NCBI GenBank assembly: GCA_044344795.1
Contig: JBIJCF010000012.1
Span: forward strand, 6,400 to 70,399
Direction of reading: 5' to 3'
DNA: 64,000 nucleotides
DNA from: GCA-2737665 sp044344795
Lineage (GTDB): Bacteria; Bacteroidota; Bacteroidia; Palsa-965
The notes below the pieces were generated by a model that saw nothing but the letters and a program-made list of their open reading frames with translations, had not been told where the DNA came from and made no database searches. Shown one piece after another: positions 36,907 to 45,285 of the stretch; position 1 is the first letter of the stretch, and every line of letters begins with the position of its first letter. The translations under genes and the position numbers were made by a program.

Positions 36907-37371
36907 ACCCCTTCGTTTTTACTGATGTAACTTTTATAGTGATCTTCTTCGTTAGAAGAAGAGTTGTTGCCGTTTGCACGGCAGACTTGTGAGTCGTGCC
37001 GTACAGATTTATAGTGATGCCGCTCGTGGCGACTGAATTTCGAGAGAGTGCCGGGAATTTACGTTCAGCTGACGAAACATCCCCATATACGTCCGCTGAT
37101 TGTTTGTTCCCGGCAGGTTGTTAAACCTTCTCTTTGTTCTCGCAGAATTTCAATGAGCAATCACAAACTCTTATTCTCTGTATCGGAGTTACTGCTTCGA
37201 TGTAATTTCTAATCAATACTACGACGAGTAATAGCGCAATGTTAGTGACGTTTTATAGGTGGCATACGTAGTGATTTATGCGGACAAAATTTGCAGATAA
37301 GTGGAGTGGACGGGAAAAAGAAAACGCGACCCGGTTGGATCGCGTTGTTATGCATGAATAGGAATTAATGT
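36907..37371. other. 465-bp intergenic region with a hairpin, no gene seen
   Basis: No plausible reading frame is visible. A nearly perfect hairpin lies at 36978-37002 (ACGGCAGACT / AGTC-g-TGCCGT with a TGTG loop and one bulged G), about 70 nt upstream of the small gene. The terminator of the LytTR regulator gene occupies 37323-37346. No TAnnTTTG match was found on the minus strand, so the promoter of the small gene is not identified. Confidence 0.5.
37323..37346 (-). terminator. Terminator of the propeller-LytS/LytTR operon
   Basis: The stem AACGCGA / TCGCGTT with a 10-nt loop is followed on the minus strand by TTCTTTTT. It lies 26 bp after the stop of the LytTR regulator gene. Confidence 0.75.
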
Positions 37372-38121
37372 TTAAGCTCTGTTCAAACGCTGCAGGAAAG
37401 CTTCTTTTTTACGTCTCGATACTTCGATCTGAGTGCCATCGCTCATTACCGCATAACCGCCGTCCGCTTTCAGGAAGCGCACCACGTGATTCATGTTGAT
37501 CAAGTGATGGTGGTGCACGCGAATGAAGTCTTCTTCAGGTAACAAATCTTCGTAGTGTTTCAAACTTGCTGAAACCATGAGTTTGCGTTTGCCTTCCAAG
37601 AAGAATGTAGTGTAGCTTCCATCCGCTTCGCAACGGATAATATCTTTCACGTTCACAATTTCATAAGCGTTGCCGGTTGGCAAAGTAATTTTCGAATATT
37701 GTTCACTTGGCTTTTTGAAATTCTGTAAAAGGAATTTAATGTTCTCCAGATTAGCAGTATTGTTTTGCTTCACTCGAATTTTTTCAACCGCTGCTTTGAG
37801 TTCTTCACCGTCAATCGGTTTCAGCAAATAATCGATGGCACTGTATTTAATTGCTTTTAGCGCGTACTCGTCCGATGCCGTGGTGAAAATAACATCAAAT
37901 GAATTTGCTTGTAATTGCTCGAGCATATCAAATCCGCTACCATCGGCCATTTCTATATCCAGAAACACCAAAGCAGGCGAAGTTTTTTTAATTAGTTCTA
38001 CGCCTTCTGCAACAGATGTTGCTGTTCCCAAAATAGTCACATCAGGGCAATTGACTTTAATCAAAGCTTCAAGTACTTCTCTGCTTTTCTTTTCGTCTTC
38101 AACAATTACAGCATTTATCAT
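37372..38121 (-). CDS. LytTR-family response regulator
   Basis: A 249-residue cytoplasmic transcription regulator. The receiver domain (1-120) has the acidic pocket VEDE (7-10), phospho-acceptor Asp55 in LVFLDIEMADGSG, a Thr in FTTASDEYALKA and Lys in YLLKPIDGEEL. The LytTR DNA-binding domain (about 145-245) has DIIRCEADGSYTTFFLEG, FIRVHHHHLINMNHVVRF and IEVSRRKKEAFLQRL. It starts 27 bp after the sensor kinase gene, which places it as the cognate partner of that LytS-type kinase. Confidence 0.95.
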   Translation of the reverse strand: MINAVIVEDEKKSREVLEALIKVNCPDVTILGTATSVAEGVELIKKTSPALVFLDIEMADGSGFDMLEQLQANSFDVIFTTASDEYALKAIKYSAIDYLLKPIDGEELKAAVEKIRVKQNNTANLENIKFLLQNFKKPSEQYSKITLPTGNAYEIVNVKDIIRCEADGSYTTFFLEGKRKLMVSASLKHYEDLLPEEDFIRVHHHHLINMNHVVRFLKADGGYAVMSDGTQIEVSRRKKEAFLQRLNRA

Positions 38122-38148
38122 AGGGTGGTTTTTTGCGGTGTTGGAAAA

Positions 38149-41097
38149 TTAGGAAACAGGTACAAATATATCAACTTGTGTTCCTGCGGGAGTTCCATCA
38201 GGAAGAAGGAGATCGTTAATTGAAACACTGAGGCTGGAACCGTGCAATCGGTTAATTAATTCTAATCGGTCGTGTGTGATTTTCATTCCAAGCGATTTGT
38301 GATTTTTCTTGCCGGAAAGTTGTCGCATTTCGCGCGACTTCGTTCTTCCTATGCCATCGTCTTTAATGGCCACTTTAATGACGTTGCCGGATTGAGAAAT
38401 GCGAATATCAAGATGCCCCGGATCGCGTTTAGGTGTTAATCCATGCAGGATGGCGTTTTCCACGTAAGGTTGCAAAAGCATGGCAGGAATTTCATGATAG
38501 TCGACGTCAATATCATCATCAATATGAAACGCGTAAGTGAACTTGCCTTCAAAGCGCATCGCTTCAAGTTCTAAATACAGCGTTAGATAATCCAGTTCTT
38601 CCTTAATGGTGATCGAAGACTTTTCTGAATTGTTCAAAATAATGCGCATGAGTCGAGCAAACTTGTTGAGGTATTTTCCCGCATCCGCGTTATTGTTGGT
38701 AATGATGTAATGCTGAATGGAGTTCAATGAATTAAATACAAAGTGCGGATTCATCTGTGCGCGCAAGGCTTTCAACTCGTTATGCGCCATTTCCACACGC
38801 GTTTCCGATTCCTGTTTTTCACGGCGTTTGATTTGATTAATGCGCCAGTAAATACCCAGTGATAGAAATACTACTGTTGCCACACTGTTGACGAGCCAGA
38901 ATAACGGGCGTTTCCAATACGGAGTAGCAATGGTAAATGTGAAAGTTACCGGCTCGGGATTCCATATCCCCTCATTATTGCTGCTTAAAATTTTAAATGT
39001 GTATTTCCCGGAAGGTAAATTGGAATAGCGCGCGCTGCGCTCATGTGTAGGCGGCGACCAGGAGTTGTCAAAACCTTCCAGCATCACTTTATACATCACC
39101 TTAGCCGGATTTGTTAAACACACTCCCACATATTCGAATGTGATGTTGTTCTCGTCATACGGCAATTCGCAGTTGTTCATTAGTGTGGTATCGGAATAAG
39201 CCAAACGAAATCCCGTAATATTGGTTTTAGTATACGCGCTACTGAATGCGTAGTTATTGGGGTTGAAGTGAATGATGCCGTTAACGGTTCCAAACCAAAT
39301 AGAGCCATCCGGATCGAGCCATGTTCCATTCGAGTTACATTCCACTCCGGAAAATCCTTCCTCTTTTCCGTATGTGGTGAAGCGTGCAATATTGCTCTTG
39401 CGAAATTCTTGTACGTCGAGACGCGATAGGCCCTGGTTAGTTCCAATCCACAAATAATCTTCACGTAAATCCAGAGTCATGGTGTATATCAAATCAGAAT
39501 TGAGTCCCTCTGTTTGAGTGAAATGAAAAGTTTGATTTCCTTTTCGAATGTATAGTCCATCGAGTGTTCCCATGTACAATGTTCCCTCCCGATCAAGGCA
39601 TAGTCCGAGGAAGGTTTCGTTCTCCACTTGGTACAGCTGGTCGTATCGTTTAAAATTTTCACCATCAAACAGAAACAATCCGCCGGTATATGTTCCGACC
39701 CAAATATTACCGTTTCCTGCTTCTACCAATTGCCATACGTCAAAATGTTTGCCTGGTGTTACAGGAATGTAGTACGTGGAAAATGTGTTATTGCTGAACT
39801 TCGTAATACCGTTAGCACCACCCAGCCACATGTTGCCTTGCGAATCGCGCATGATGGTATTAATACTATCCGAGTGCAATCCGTCGCGACGTGTTTTTCT
39901 TTGAAATGTGGAGCCGTTAAATATGGCCAGCCCTTTATCGGTGCCTACCCAAAGTGTACCATCGGGATGTGCAAAACAATCGTTGGATTTGTTGGACGGT
40001 AATCCCGAACTGCGGTTATAGTTCGTGAAGGTTCCCTTATCAAATGCATAAATACCGTTGTTCTCTGTGCACATCCAGAGCACTTCACGATCATCGCGCG
40101 CTATACCAAAAATAAAATTGCTACGTAATCCGTCGTGTGTGCTATAGGAAACAAATCCGTCCCCACGATAACGAAATAGTCCTGAATTGGTACCGAGCCA
40201 TAAACTCTTTTCGTAGTCAATAAACAAACAGGCCAGTTTATTGGAATTAATATCACGAGAAACACGTACCTGACGAAACTCACTTCCGTTGTATTCATAT
40301 AAACCGTTATCGGCAGCAATCCACGTTTTGCCTTGATGGTCAGTAACCATTGATTTCGCTACGGGCATTTCCACGTTATCCGGAGTAAACAACAATGTAA
40401 AGCGACCGTTCATCATTTTGTAAATACCGTCTTCTGTACCTACTAAAATGTTTCCGTTTTTATCGCTGGTGATGCTGTTAATGGAAGTTATGCCCGGGGT
40501 AGAAAACGGATATGCGGTAAATACATTCTTGTGATACGACCACAATCCACTTGCCGTGCCAATCCAAACGGTCGGTTTATTTTCTTCCTGATACAAACAG
40601 ATGATGCGTTCTTGCTTCAACGTTTGTTCGTTAACCGTGCTGATTTTTTTACCGTCGTGTTTGCAAAGCCCTTGCTCTGTGCCAATCCATAAATTATTGG
40701 TTTGGTCACGCAGCAGACAATTCACATAATTATTGGGTAAGCCGTCTTTAATTCCGTACGAAACAAAACGTTCGTTTTGCAGTTGTGCAATTCCGTTAAT
40801 TGTGCCCACCCATAAATCACCATCTGCATCTTCTTCTATGGAAGTTACCCAGTGGTTCGGCAAACCATTACGTGGCGAATAGTTGCGAAAGGAGATGCCA
40901 TCAAATCGCGACAAACCTCCGTATCCGCCCGACCACAAGTAGCCTTTGCTATCCTGGTATATGCTGAAAACCTGAACAAATGGTAATCCTTCGTCCACGG
41001 AATAATTCCGAAAGTGTAATGTTTGCCCAATAATCGTTGTTGCACCGGTAAGGTGAATGGCTAATATAATCAACGATATTCGCAGCGATTGGAGCAT
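38149..41097 (-). CDS. Two-component-regulator-propeller sensor with LytS-type histidine kinase
   Basis: A 982-residue sensor with a signal peptide, 14 propeller motifs (for example GYLWSGGYGGLSRFDG and GSIWFGTVNGIIHF) forming two seven-bladed propellers, and a Y_Y_Y domain (YSNLPSGKYTFKI, NNEGIWNPE). One membrane helix (LVNSVATVVFLSLGIYW) follows. The His_kinase domain carries LRAQMNPHFVFNSLNSIQ with the phospho-His, then a HATPase domain (PYVENAILHGL, IKDDGIGR). The periplasmic part has the same layout as the SpoIIE-type sensor at 2425-5673. It is co-transcribed with the LytTR regulator. The ligand is unknown; such sensors often detect polysaccharide fragments. Confidence 0.94.
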   Translation of the reverse strand: MLQSLRISLIILAIHLTGATTIIGQTLHFRNYSVDEGLPFVQVFSIYQDSKGYLWSGGYGGLSRFDGISFRNYSPRNGLPNHWVTSIEEDADGDLWVGTINGIAQLQNERFVSYGIKDGLPNNYVNCLLRDQTNNLWIGTEQGLCKHDGKKISTVNEQTLKQERIICLYQEENKPTVWIGTASGLWSYHKNVFTAYPFSTPGITSINSITSDKNGNILVGTEDGIYKMMNGRFTLLFTPDNVEMPVAKSMVTDHQGKTWIAADNGLYEYNGSEFRQVRVSRDINSNKLACLFIDYEKSLWLGTNSGLFRYRGDGFVSYSTHDGLRSNFIFGIARDDREVLWMCTENNGIYAFDKGTFTNYNRSSGLPSNKSNDCFAHPDGTLWVGTDKGLAIFNGSTFQRKTRRDGLHSDSINTIMRDSQGNMWLGGANGITKFSNNTFSTYYIPVTPGKHFDVWQLVEAGNGNIWVGTYTGGLFLFDGENFKRYDQLYQVENETFLGLCLDREGTLYMGTLDGLYIRKGNQTFHFTQTEGLNSDLIYTMTLDLREDYLWIGTNQGLSRLDVQEFRKSNIARFTTYGKEEGFSGVECNSNGTWLDPDGSIWFGTVNGIIHFNPNNYAFSSAYTKTNITGFRLAYSDTTLMNNCELPYDENNITFEYVGVCLTNPAKVMYKVMLEGFDNSWSPPTHERSARYSNLPSGKYTFKILSSNNEGIWNPEPVTFTFTIATPYWKRPLFWLVNSVATVVFLSLGIYWRINQIKRREKQESETRVEMAHNELKALRAQMNPHFVFNSLNSIQHYIITNNNADAGKYLNKFARLMRIILNNSEKSSITIKEELDYLTLYLELEAMRFEGKFTYAFHIDDDIDVDYHEIPAMLLQPYVENAILHGLTPKRDPGHLDIRISQSGNVIKVAIKDDGIGRTKSREMRQLSGKKNHKSLGMKITHDRLELINRLHGSSLSVSINDLLLPDGTPAGTQVDIFVPVS

Positions 41098-41253
41098 TCG
41101 TTCAGGCAGGCTTGAAGGTAAAAATAGGTGTTATTATTCTTGCATGTAAGTGAAGTGATGATTATTGAACAAGTGGAACAAATTGCAAAATAACTGGCTT
41201 AAAATACACGATCGAAATAAGTTTAAGTCGGTATTTGTGAGGTCCTTGTAGCA

Positions 41254-41451
41254 ATGATTCAAAGTGTTTGTAATGAGATGGTGATTTTTAAATCGTTCAA
41301 CAAGCTTCACAAAGATTTGCTGGAGCTGGATCCCAAAGAGCAAGCCGCTTTTGAGTATTTCGATTTCCCTTCGTGGGCAGCTTGTAAATCTTCGCAGCAA
41401 GATTTGTCTGAATTGATGCGGATGAAGTCGGGCTGGCCGGAAGACTTGTAA
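41254..41451 (+). CDS. Hypothetical protein, 65 aa
   Basis: A short unrecognised reading frame between divergent/convergent genes. The peptide is acidic and helical in look (KLHKDLLELDPKEQAAFEYF, SQQDLSELMRMK), with normal amino-acid use and no membrane segment. ATG codons at 41254 and 41278 are both possible starts. It lies just upstream of the 3' end of thiL on the other strand (6-bp gap). No consensus promoter or ribosome site was found, so this may be a chance frame. Confidence 0.4.
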   Translation: MIQSVCNEMVIFKSFNKLHKDLLELDPKEQAAFEYFDFPSWAACKSSQQDLSELMRMKSGWPEDL

Positions 41452-41457
41452 GTGAGA

Positions 41458-42495
41458 TTAAAAATGTTTCCAACCCTGGGCAGTAATGGGATGCACAGAA
41501 TGTGATTTTGTAATCAGATTAATGCCGGAGTTTTTATCGCTCATGTATCCTATTACCGTAAAGTCAGGATTACCTTTGATTAGTTCGAAATCATCGGCAT
41601 TCATGGTAAACAGCAATTCATAATCTTCGCCTCCGCTGAGTGCACAGGTTGTAGGATCGAGATTAAGTTCTCGAGCACGGTTAAATGTCAACGGGTCGAT
41701 TGGAATTTTCTCTTCGTAAATCTGCGCACCTAATCCGGATTGTGTGCAGAGGTGAATGATTTCACTGGCCAATCCATCCGAAATATCAATCATGGAAGTA
41801 GGCTGTAATTTCAATTCTGCAAATGCTTGAACGATATCGATTCGTGCTTCCGGTTTTAATTGTCGTTCGAGAATGTAGTCGTTGCCTTCTAAGTCGGGCT
41901 GTGCTTTAGGATTTTCAAGGAATACTACTTTCTCTCGTTCCAGCAACATCAGACCCATATAAGCGCCACCAAGATCACCGGTAACAACGATCAAATCCTT
42001 TTCTTTAGCACCGTTTCTATAAGCAACTTTATCTTTTGGTGCTTCACCGATTATGGTGCATGATATAATTAATCCCGAGCGAGACGCCGTAGTATCGCCA
42101 CCCACTAAATCAACCTTGTAACGCTCACATGCAATTCGAATTCCGGCATATAGTTCTTCTGCCGCTTCCAAAGAAAATTTACTGGACAATGCAATGCACA
42201 CCAGCAGCTGCTTCGGAGTTCCATTCATGGCGCAGATATCCGAGAAATTTGAAGTTGCAGCTTTATAGCCGAGATGTCGGAGTGGAACATATGATAAATC
42301 GAAGTGGACGCCTTCTACCATCATATCACTAGACACAACCGTTACCTTATCGGAGTTGTTCTCAATAATCGCGGCATCATCACCCACACCTTTGATGGTT
42401 TGAGGATTAACCAATTCAATTGATTCCGTGAGGTGTTTGATAAGACCAAACTCCCCAAGTTGACTGATATCTGTAGTGCCTTTATTTTCGAACAT
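41458..42495 (-). CDS. thiL: Thiamine-monophosphate kinase
   Basis: The last step of thiamine diphosphate synthesis (345 aa, PurM/AIR-synthase fold). The N-terminal GEFGLIKHLTE is followed by VGDDAAII (metal and phosphate binding), SSDMMVEGVHFDLSYV, and DICAMNGTPKQLLV. GGDTTASRSG, MIDISDGLASEIIHLC and CALSGGEDYELLFT complete the family signature. A -7 element ends 4 nt before the ATG and there is no other early start, so the mRNA has almost no leader. It is divergent from the SUF operon. Confidence 0.95.
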   Translation of the reverse strand: MFENKGTTDISQLGEFGLIKHLTESIELVNPQTIKGVGDDAAIIENNSDKVTVVSSDMMVEGVHFDLSYVPLRHLGYKAATSNFSDICAMNGTPKQLLVCIALSSKFSLEAAEELYAGIRIACERYKVDLVGGDTTASRSGLIISCTIIGEAPKDKVAYRNGAKEKDLIVVTGDLGGAYMGLMLLEREKVVFLENPKAQPDLEGNDYILERQLKPEARIDIVQAFAELKLQPTSMIDISDGLASEIIHLCTQSGLGAQIYEEKIPIDPLTFNRARELNLDPTTCALSGGEDYELLFTMNADDFELIKGNPDFTVIGYMSDKNSGINLITKSHSVHPITAQGWKHF

Positions 42496-42499
42496 GGCG

Positions 42500-42507
42500 C
42501 AAAGGTA
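42500..42507 (-). promoter_or_regulatory. -7 element of thiL
   Basis: The minus strand reads TACCTTTG, 4 nt before the thiL ATG. A TTG at 42532-42530 lies 22 nt further upstream as a possible -33. The spacing implies a leaderless or nearly leaderless transcript. Confidence 0.5.
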
Positions 42508-42560
42508 AAGTTGCTTCCGTCGACTCTTTCAACAAAAAGCATCAAACTGTGTTAATATCA

Positions 42561-42591
42561 TTGTTGGAATACCAAAAAGTAGGTATTTTTG
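42561..42591 (+). promoter_or_regulatory. Promoter of the SUF operon
   Basis: TATTTTTG (42584-42591) matches TAnnTTTG exactly. A TTGT at 42561-42564 lies 19 nt upstream as a weak -33. The expected start near 42597 falls at the left end of the palindrome at 42598-42616. Confidence 0.65.
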
Positions 42592-42597
42592 CATTGG

Positions 42598-42616
42598 ATT
42601 TAGATTAAATCTAAAT
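42598..42616. promoter_or_regulatory. Perfect 19-bp palindrome at the suf transcription start (operator candidate)
   Basis: ATTTAGATT-A-AATCTAAAT is a perfect 9-1-9 inverted repeat about 7 nt downstream of the suf -7 element and 32 bp before the sufA ATG. Its place is ideal for a repressor acting on SUF expression. The regulator is not known. An iron- or Fe-S-responsive protein (DtxR-like, Fur-like or Rrf2-type) is inferred from the function of the operon, not from a recognised consensus. Confidence 0.6.
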
Positions 42617-42647
42617 AAGAATAGTGTTTAATCAATTGAAAATCAAT

Positions 42648-42974
42648 ATGATTACGGTTACTGATGCGGCGAAAGCCCGAGCCATAGAATTAATAGCTGA
42701 GGAAAATAAACCCGGCGACACCTTCATTCGTGTTGGTGTAGATAGCGGCGGATGTTCCGGTCTTTCCTATAAACTGGAGTTCGATAATCAGTTATTGCCA
42801 ACAGATCAGGTCTTCGAAGACAAAGGAATAAAGATCGTAGTGGACAAGAAGAGCTTCTTGTATCTGGTTGGAACGGAATTGGATTTCACGGGAGGATTGA
42901 ACGGGAAAGGTTTTGTGTTTAACAATCCAAACGCGTCGCGCACGTGCGGATGCGGTGAGAGTTTTTCGGTGTAA
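42648..42974 (+). CDS. sufA: A-type iron-sulfur carrier (HesB/IscA/SufA family)
   Basis: A 108-residue scaffold or carrier that passes Fe-S clusters to targets. The three conserved cysteines are in DSGGCSGLSYKL (first Cys) and TCGCGESF at the C-terminus. The frame opens 24 bp earlier (42624), but MITVTDAAKARA is the family start and has the better placement after the palindrome. It is the first gene of the operon, 5 bp before sufB. SufA and ErpA/IscA cannot be separated from the sequence alone; the context makes SufA most likely. Confidence 0.93.
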   Translation: MITVTDAAKARAIELIAEENKPGDTFIRVGVDSGGCSGLSYKLEFDNQLLPTDQVFEDKGIKIVVDKKSFLYLVGTELDFTGGLNGKGFVFNNPNASRTCGCGESFSV

Positions 42975-42979
42975 CTATT

Positions 42980-44440
42980 ATGGAAGAGAAAAATCAGATT
43001 TTAGAAGAGCATATCGCCTCCGAATACAAATACGGATTCGTAAGTGATATTGACACCGAGTTTGCACCGAAAGGACTTAACGAAGACATTGTTAAGTTCA
43101 TTTCGCAAAAGAAGAACGAGCCGGAATGGTTGTTGGAATATCGCCTGAAAGCTTTTCGTCATTGGCAAACAATGACAGAGCCTAAACACTGGCCTCACCT
43201 CAATTACCATTCGGTCGACTTTCAAGACATTTCGTATTACGCGGCACCAAAGAAAAAGGCAACAGTCAATAGTTTTGACGAGGTTGATCCCGAATTGCTG
43301 AAGACCTTCGAAAAGTTGGGCATTTCCCTGGAAGAACAAAAACGTTTGGTAGGGATGGAATCAAAAATTGCAGTTGATGCGGTTATTGATTCTGTCTCTG
43401 TTAAAACAACATTCAAGGAAGTGTTGGCGGAGAAAGGAATTGTATTCTGCTCATTTAGTGAAGCTGTTCAGGAACATCCGGAATTGGTGAAGAAGTATAT
43501 GGGAAGCGTTGTGCCTTTCACCGACAATTTTTATGCAGCGTTAAATGCAGCCGTGTTTAGTGATGGATCATTCTGTTATATTCCGAAAGGTGTGCGTTGT
43601 CCGATGGAATTAAGTACTTACTTCCGCATCAACTCTGCAGGAACGGGTCAGTTTGAGCGCACACTGATTGTTGCTGACGAAGGTGCTTACGTGAGTTATC
43701 TCGAAGGATGCACAGCTCCTCAGCGTGACGAAAATCAGTTGCACGCGGCAGTAGTTGAAATTGTTGCTCATCGTGATGCAGAGGTGAAATATTCTACAGT
43801 ACAAAACTGGTATCCGGGGGATAAGGACGGTAAAGGCGGTATCTACAACTTTGTAACGAAGCGCGGAATTTGTTTAGAGGCGAATTCGAAAATTTCGTGG
43901 ACACAAGTGGAAACCGGTTCAGCAATTACGTGGAAATATCCGTCCGTTATTCTTAAGGGTGATAACAGCATAGGTGAATTTTACTCTGTTGCTGTTACCA
44001 ATAATATGCAGCAGGCGGATACAGGAACCAAGATGATCCATCTCGGGAAAAATACACGCAGCACAATTATTTCGAAAGGTATTTCTGCAGGTAAGAGTGA
44101 TAACAGTTATCGCGGACTCGTGCGAATTGCGAAGGGAGCAAAGAATGCCCGTAATTTTTCTCAATGCGATTCGTTGCTGATGGGAGATAAGTGTGGTGCA
44201 CATACGTTCCCGTATATTGAAATACATGATAAGACAGGCGTTGTAGAGCACGAAGCAACAACATCAAAAATCGGGGAGGATCAAATATTCTATTGCAATC
44301 AGCGTGGTATTGATACAGAAAAAGCAATCGGGCTTATAGTAAACGGTTATTGCCGCGAGGTGCTGGATCAACTGCCTATGGAATTTGCGGTGGAGGCAAA
44401 AAAACTACTCAGCGTTTCATTGGAAGGATCCGTAGGGTAA
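42980..44440 (+). CDS. sufB: Fe-S cluster assembly protein SufB
   Basis: The main scaffold subunit of the SufBC2D complex (486 aa). Family segments are visible: EYKYGFVSDIDTEF near the N-terminus, FCSFSEAVQEHPELV, KGVRCPMELSTYFRIN, YLEGCTAPQRDENQLH (beta-helix core), CLEANSKISWTQVETGS, and the C-terminal GIDTEKAIGLIVNGYCREVL. The protein has the standard length. An 86-bp gap to sufC contains no clear promoter. Sequence and order are fully ordinary for Bacteroidota SUF operons. Confidence 0.97.
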   Translation: MEEKNQILEEHIASEYKYGFVSDIDTEFAPKGLNEDIVKFISQKKNEPEWLLEYRLKAFRHWQTMTEPKHWPHLNYHSVDFQDISYYAAPKKKATVNSFDEVDPELLKTFEKLGISLEEQKRLVGMESKIAVDAVIDSVSVKTTFKEVLAEKGIVFCSFSEAVQEHPELVKKYMGSVVPFTDNFYAALNAAVFSDGSFCYIPKGVRCPMELSTYFRINSAGTGQFERTLIVADEGAYVSYLEGCTAPQRDENQLHAAVVEIVAHRDAEVKYSTVQNWYPGDKDGKGGIYNFVTKRGICLEANSKISWTQVETGSAITWKYPSVILKGDNSIGEFYSVAVTNNMQQADTGTKMIHLGKNTRSTIISKGISAGKSDNSYRGLVRIAKGAKNARNFSQCDSLLMGDKCGAHTFPYIEIHDKTGVVEHEATTSKIGEDQIFYCNQRGIDTEKAIGLIVNGYCREVLDQLPMEFAVEAKKLLSVSLEGSVG

Positions 44441-44526
44441 ATCCGATTTGCACACCGAAAAAGTACAACAGCGTATAATTTATAGATATAACAACTTTAG
44501 TACTACATACAAACACTCAACGTATA

Positions 44527-45285
44527 ATGATCTCTGTAAAAAATTTACAAGCTTCAGTTGAAGGTAAAGAAATTCTTCGCGGGCTTAATCTCGAAGTTAA
44601 ACCCGGAGAAGTTCATGCCATCATGGGTCCTAATGGTTCCGGAAAAAGTACATTGGCCTCTGTTTTGGCGGGTCGTGAAGATTACGAAGTAACCGGCGGT
44701 GAAGTAATATTCAACGGCAAGGATTTACTGGATCTTTCTCCTGAAGACCGCGCACGTGAAGGATTGTTTTTGGCCTTTCAATATCCTATTGAGATACCCG
44801 GCGTTAGCAATATCAACTTCCTGAAAACGGCTATCAATGAAATTCGCGAATACAAGGGAATGGATGCGATTGAACCAAAAGAGTTTTTAGCGTTAGTGAA
44901 AGAAAAGCAAAAGCTCGTGGAGTTAGATGGGAAATTGGCGAATCGTTCAGTGAACGAAGGATTTTCCGGTGGTGAGAAAAAACGCAACGAAATATTTCAG
45001 ATGGCAATGCTGGAACCTAAGTTGTGTATTCTAGACGAGACAGATTCCGGATTGGATATTGATGCTCTTCGTATTGTTGCTAATGGAGTAAATCAATTGC
45101 GTAGCGCAGATCGTTCGTTTATTGTGGTAACCCACTATCAGCGTTTGTTGGATTATATAGTGCCTGATTTCGTGCATGTGTTGTATCAGGGAAAAATTGT
45201 AAAGTCAGGACCTAAAGAGTTGGCATTGGAGCTGGAAGAAAAAGGTTACGACTGGATAAAAGCTGAAACACCTGTAGCGTTATGA
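44527..45285 (+). CDS. sufC: Fe-S cluster assembly ATPase SufC
   Basis: The ABC-type ATPase of the SufBCD complex (252 aa). Walker A is GPNGSGKST (about 35-43), the signature FSGGEKKR is slightly atypical as in all SufC proteins, Walker B is LCILDETDSGLDID, and the switch His is in VVTHYQR. Its end overlaps sufD by 4 bp (ATGA). Confidence 0.97.
   Translation: MISVKNLQASVEGKEILRGLNLEVKPGEVHAIMGPNGSGKSTLASVLAGREDYEVTGGEVIFNGKDLLDLSPEDRAREGLFLAFQYPIEIPGVSNINFLKTAINEIREYKGMDAIEPKEFLALVKEKQKLVELDGKLANRSVNEGFSGGEKKRNEIFQMAMLEPKLCILDETDSGLDIDALRIVANGVNQLRSADRSFIVVTHYQRLLDYIVPDFVHVLYQGKIVKSGPKELALELEEKGYDWIKAETPVAL

Noticed and set aside
36794..36979. 61-codon minus-strand frame overlapping the 42-aa gene
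   Set aside because: It lacks a ribosome site, is an implausibly basic peptide, and conflicts with the frame that has a membrane helix and Shine-Dalgarno-like site.
36978..37002. Hairpin as a possible tRNA or tmRNA piece
   Set aside because: No acceptor or T-arm partner sequences are present around it.
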